Assembly (NCBI GenBank): GCA_009760855.2
Contig: WPIO01000132.1
Span: 188,001 to 252,000 of the forward strand
Source of the DNA: Cristatella mucedo
Lineage: Eukaryota; Bryozoa; Phylactolaemata; Cristatellidae
Direction of reading: 5' to 3'
DNA: 64,000 nt
This document shows positions 62,801 through 64,000 of the stretch, piece after piece. Made by a program: the position numbers and the translations under genes. The notes beneath the pieces were generated by a model. That model was given only the letters and a program-made list of their open reading frames with translations. It made no database searches and was not told the DNA's origin. The first letter of the stretch is position 1. Every line of letters begins with the position of its first letter.

Positions 62801-63171
62801 CGACCAACGGCAGCGAGGCAGTGCGCGTGCTATTCCAAGTGCTGATGCCGAACAAGACTGGGTCGAGCGTCAGCGCCGACGTCGCCCTCGACGACATTTT
62901 CATCACGACGAGCGGAGCTTGCGGACAACCGTTCGGTGGGTTGTGCAGAGCCGCTTATATTTGCTGCTGTTTAGGAATAAAATAGGCGCATGCATGGCCA
63001 GCGCCCCACTGCTTGCGGCAAAGTAGACAAGTCAGCTTCGGCTTTGCGTGCGAGAAGCTGGCGCAACGCTCGTTCCAGACAATGGAACTGACAACTGGCC
63101 CAAGTCAATTACGACGACCGCAACTACTGCCGTGGTGGCAACGACGCAGTCCGGCACCACCGTTGAAGCCG
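49332..63171 (+). CDS. Secreted protein with at least three tandem MAM domains; continues beyond window
   Basis: MAM domains are extracellular adhesion or dimerisation modules of about 160-180 aa. Exon 49332-49392 encodes MDPVKRLAVLLVLGLKCWQG, a signal peptide, and ends in phase 1. Three cassettes follow: 54761-54925, 55360-55563, 55683-55865, 56030-56125; then 58370-58534, 58847-59050, 59170-59352, 59475-59567; then 61952-62116, 62430-62633, 62753-62935, 63079-63171. All these exons are phase 1-1, giving 1,999 nt of open frame. Each MAM unit (184 aa) shows TGPQYDHTTGNG, WIETAPGVSAGCVSFYYHM, LWSRSG, TWNKLEKSISFS and VALDDIFITTSG. Each has six cysteines and at least three N-glycosylation sequons. 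A Thr/Ala-rich linker follows each MAM. No transmembrane segment or stop is reached. Linking the signal exon to cassette 1 across a 5.4-kb intron is inferred from phase and strand. Confidence 0.82.
49946..49978. repeat. (AT)n microsatellite
   Basis: Short AT run inside a purine-rich stretch (49840-50210) of MAM intron 1. Confidence 0.93.
50325..50870 (+). mobile_element. LINE family A C-terminus and 3' tail
   Basis: Plus-strand frames give LAVPRNNLKFFGELAFSLHS-like sequence near 50430-50480. The tail tgtttatcaagcatgatatt and gattgagttctctgagggag ends in (ATT)n at 50838-50870. Confidence 0.78.
50871..52049. other. MAM intron 1 sequence, no recognised feature
   Basis: AT-rich, no motif seen on either strand. 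Confidence 0.4.
52050..52690 (+). mobile_element. LINE family A C-terminal fragment
   Basis: Plus strand reads LEDHISSTIKFSCFRLLSIA, HPDFCNSVIVVVMDCARHLQ and, after a TGA, SYLSIKQHVYFKVLSFNFRS. This is the same domain order as the copy at 30483. Confidence 0.8.
52905..53250 (-). mobile_element. LINE family A 3' UTR, minus strand
   Basis: Starts with an ATT-type end (52908-52927), then cacttgataaagccccctca, and the UTR unit cggttagtggcggcatgcac. Ends near gttctaggctttgggagcat, which is also found at 24090. Confidence 0.8.
53251..54419. other. GC-rich part of MAM intron 1
   Basis: CpG-rich from about 53700, with open frames on both strands (for example 53787-54134 minus). Their Arg/Ala/Ser bias is what GC-rich noncoding DNA gives. 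No splice-linked coding exon was found. Confidence 0.4.
54761..54925 (+). CDS. MAM cassette 1, exon A
   Basis: 165 nt, phase 1-1. Encodes ATRTNVSCSFGTDCLLADYC and TGPQYDHTTGNG, the N-terminal MAM strands. Acceptor cacttgcag, donor gtgagc. An upstream in-phase acceptor exists (see findings). Confidence 0.85.
55360..55563 (+). CDS. MAM cassette 1, exon B
   Basis: 204 nt, phase 1-1. Encodes CFLYANSRDRPSGSKYVLQS, PWIETAPGVSAGCVSFYYHM and LWSRSG. Acceptor cctacacag, donor gtgagt. Confidence 0.9.
55683..55865 (+). CDS. MAM cassette 1, exon C
   Basis: 183 nt, phase 1-1. Encodes SQGPTWNKLEKSISFSTNGS and VALDDIFITTSGPCGEPF, the MAM C-terminus. Acceptor ggttccag, donor gtgggt. Confidence 0.9.
56030..56125 (+). 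CDS. MAM cassette 1, exon D (linker)
   Basis: 96 nt, phase 1-1. Encodes DNGTDNWPKSVAPTATAAAA and an Ala/Thr-rich end. A low-complexity, possibly O-glycosylated spacer. Confidence 0.78.
56126..58059. other. Intron between MAM cassettes 1 and 2
   Basis: Holds an AACTTAAA-type low-complexity block at 57421-57570 and a CpG-rich block at 57590-58030. No extra exon was recognised. Confidence 0.4.
58370..58534 (+). CDS. MAM cassette 2, exon A
   Basis: 165 nt, phase 1-1, nearly identical to exon A of cassette 1 (FRTP for FLTP, TTGKG for TTGNG). Confidence 0.85.
58847..59050 (+). CDS. MAM cassette 2, exon B
   Basis: 204 nt, phase 1-1. Differs from the cassette 1 copy mainly near the end (SPNATQKLVWSRSG), which adds an NAT glycosylation sequon. 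Confidence 0.9.
59170..59352 (+). CDS. MAM cassette 2, exon C
   Basis: 183 nt, phase 1-1. STWNKLEKSISFS, VALDDIFITTSGACGQPF. Donor gtgggt. Confidence 0.9.
59475..59567 (+). CDS. MAM cassette 2, exon D (linker)
   Basis: 93 nt, phase 1-1. DNGTDNWPKSVTTTATAAVV, then a Thr/Val/Ala-rich end. Confidence 0.8.
60505..61560 (-). pseudogene. Possible retroelement gag-like fragment in MAM intron
   Basis: Minus-strand frames 61554-61300, 61004-60729 and 60728-60507 follow one another. The last is rich in K/R/P (KPKPFKRRPATLKPRSQIDR), like nucleic-acid-binding gag tails. No protease, RT or LTR was found, so the assignment is weak. Confidence 0.25.
61952..62116 (+). CDS. MAM cassette 3, exon A
   Basis: 165 nt, phase 1-1. 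ATRTSVSCSFGTDCLLADYC. The sequon at this site is lost (N to S) compared with cassettes 1 and 2. Confidence 0.85.
62430..62633 (+). CDS. MAM cassette 3, exon B
   Basis: 204 nt, phase 1-1. Differs from the cassette 1 copy by about one synonymous base. Confidence 0.9.
62753..62935 (+). CDS. MAM cassette 3, exon C
   Basis: 183 nt, phase 1-1. Almost identical to cassette 2 exon C. Confidence 0.9.
63079..63171 (+). CDS. MAM cassette 3, exon D (linker)
   Basis: 93 nt, phase 1-1. DNGTDNWPKSITTTATTAVV, then a Thr/Gly-rich end. Donor gtactc is weaker than in the other cassettes. The last exon visible in the window. Confidence 0.77.
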
Positions 63172-64000
63172 GTACTCTAGCGGCTCCGCTTTATCTGCTG
63201 CCGTGTCGCGTGCCCTGCTGCTGCAATTACCACGTTTTATTACTTAATTGCTGCGACCTTACACGGAGACAACTTGCACATTTACTTTCATTCACCCACA
63301 CCTGAGACTTTTTCTGCGACCTTCCAACCTTCTGTGACCTTCTGTGACCTTGCGACGTTTGTTCCGGGATGGTCATCTGTTGCCGCGCACCTTGCCGAAG
63401 CAGGAACTCGGCCAATAGCGACTCTACATCGCCGTCTGCGAGGCAGCGTTCCCCAAAGAAGTACCCTAGGGCTAGGGCAGTCCTGCTTTAAATGGCAAGG
63501 TCTTCCTGGGAGCAGCGATCAATAGTGCACTTAATTGTCGCCTAATATAGTCGGACTTGGGATAGCGAAGGCCAAGCATTACGTCACCTGTGCAGTCACT
63601 GCTACAAAGCCCTCGCACGCTTGCAATAAATGCCGCGATTAATCTCGTTAGGCAATAAGAATCCTGTTGCCTATATTAAAGCCAAAAAAAGAATAAAACA
63701 CGCTGTCTCTGCCATACTTAAGGCGTCACAATATTCGGTGAAGTGGACAGTGCGTCGACTGAGCAGAGTCGGCTGGCCTCTTAATTAGGGATCTTCGTAG
63801 ATGCCACCAAAGTCTCATTTGATGAGTTTCCTTGGCGTTAGACGTGCATCGTTTGACGCCTAGATAAAAAAAAGGACTGAAAAAAACATCATCAACGAAA
63901 TACGCGACTGCAGAAAATCAAGCTTTGAATTGAAATTGCATTCAATGCGTCCACAAAGGCAAACAAAAAGTTAATATTCAGCGCCTCGTTGACACTGGAG
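63172..64000 (+). other. MAM gene intron running off the right edge
   Basis: Segments near 63600-63880 are diverged homologues of the intron at 60000-60260 and 56930-57000 (for example cttaaggcgtcacaatattc versus cttaaggcatcacaatgttc). This indicates that the tandem unit continues. Confidence 0.55.

Larger units (their letters stand above)
61930..63171 (+). repeat. Tandem segmental repeat, unit 3 (MAM cassette)
   Basis: Exon A begins 3,582 bp after that of unit 2. Upstream homology is short, starting near 61932 (gcggttccggcacttgcag). Confidence 0.85.

Overview
This is animal nuclear DNA. It has short GT-AG exons separated by long introns, many decayed L2/CR1-type LINEs and tRNA-derived SINEs, and abundant microsatellites (AG, AT, TG, ATT and GACA). 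No prokaryotic or organellar gene was seen. The genes are metazoan (TFIIH p52, a START-domain lipid transfer protein, and a MAM-domain secreted protein). The repeat content suggests an invertebrate, but the phylum cannot be fixed from the sequence alone.

Three genes could be assembled by hand from splice sites and reading phase. (1) Minus strand, 16142 down to 1498 and off the left edge: the first seven coding exons (241 codons) of a GTF2H4/TFIIH p52 orthologue, with an intron of about 11 kb. (2) Plus strand, 16398-32003: a complete six-exon PCTP/STARD2-like phosphatidylcholine transfer protein of 216 aa. The two start codons lie head to head with 255 bp between them, so the genes very probably share a bidirectional promoter. 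(3) Plus strand, 49332 to beyond the right edge: a secreted multi-MAM-domain protein. It has a signal-peptide exon behind a TATA box, then three tandem four-exon cassettes (three MAM exons plus a Thr/Ala-rich linker exon), repeated about every 3.6 kb. Every internal exon is phase 1-1.

The interval 32-49 kb has no confidently assigned gene. It holds LINE tails, SINEs, a pair of 240-bp direct repeats (possibly a small LTR element), a decayed acidic-tailed reading frame of unknown origin, a CpG-rich CCAAT-box cluster that looks like a promoter, and two weak sets of candidate minus-strand exons. Intron 3 of GTF2H4 carries a 165-bp hAT MITE closely resembling the SPIN/URR1 family, which is known for horizontal transfer.

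The most notable items are the head-to-head GTF2H4-PCTP pair, the MAM cassette triplication with patchy near-identity (likely gene conversion), the SPIN-like MITE, and the unexplained 43.9-45.4 kb reading frame.
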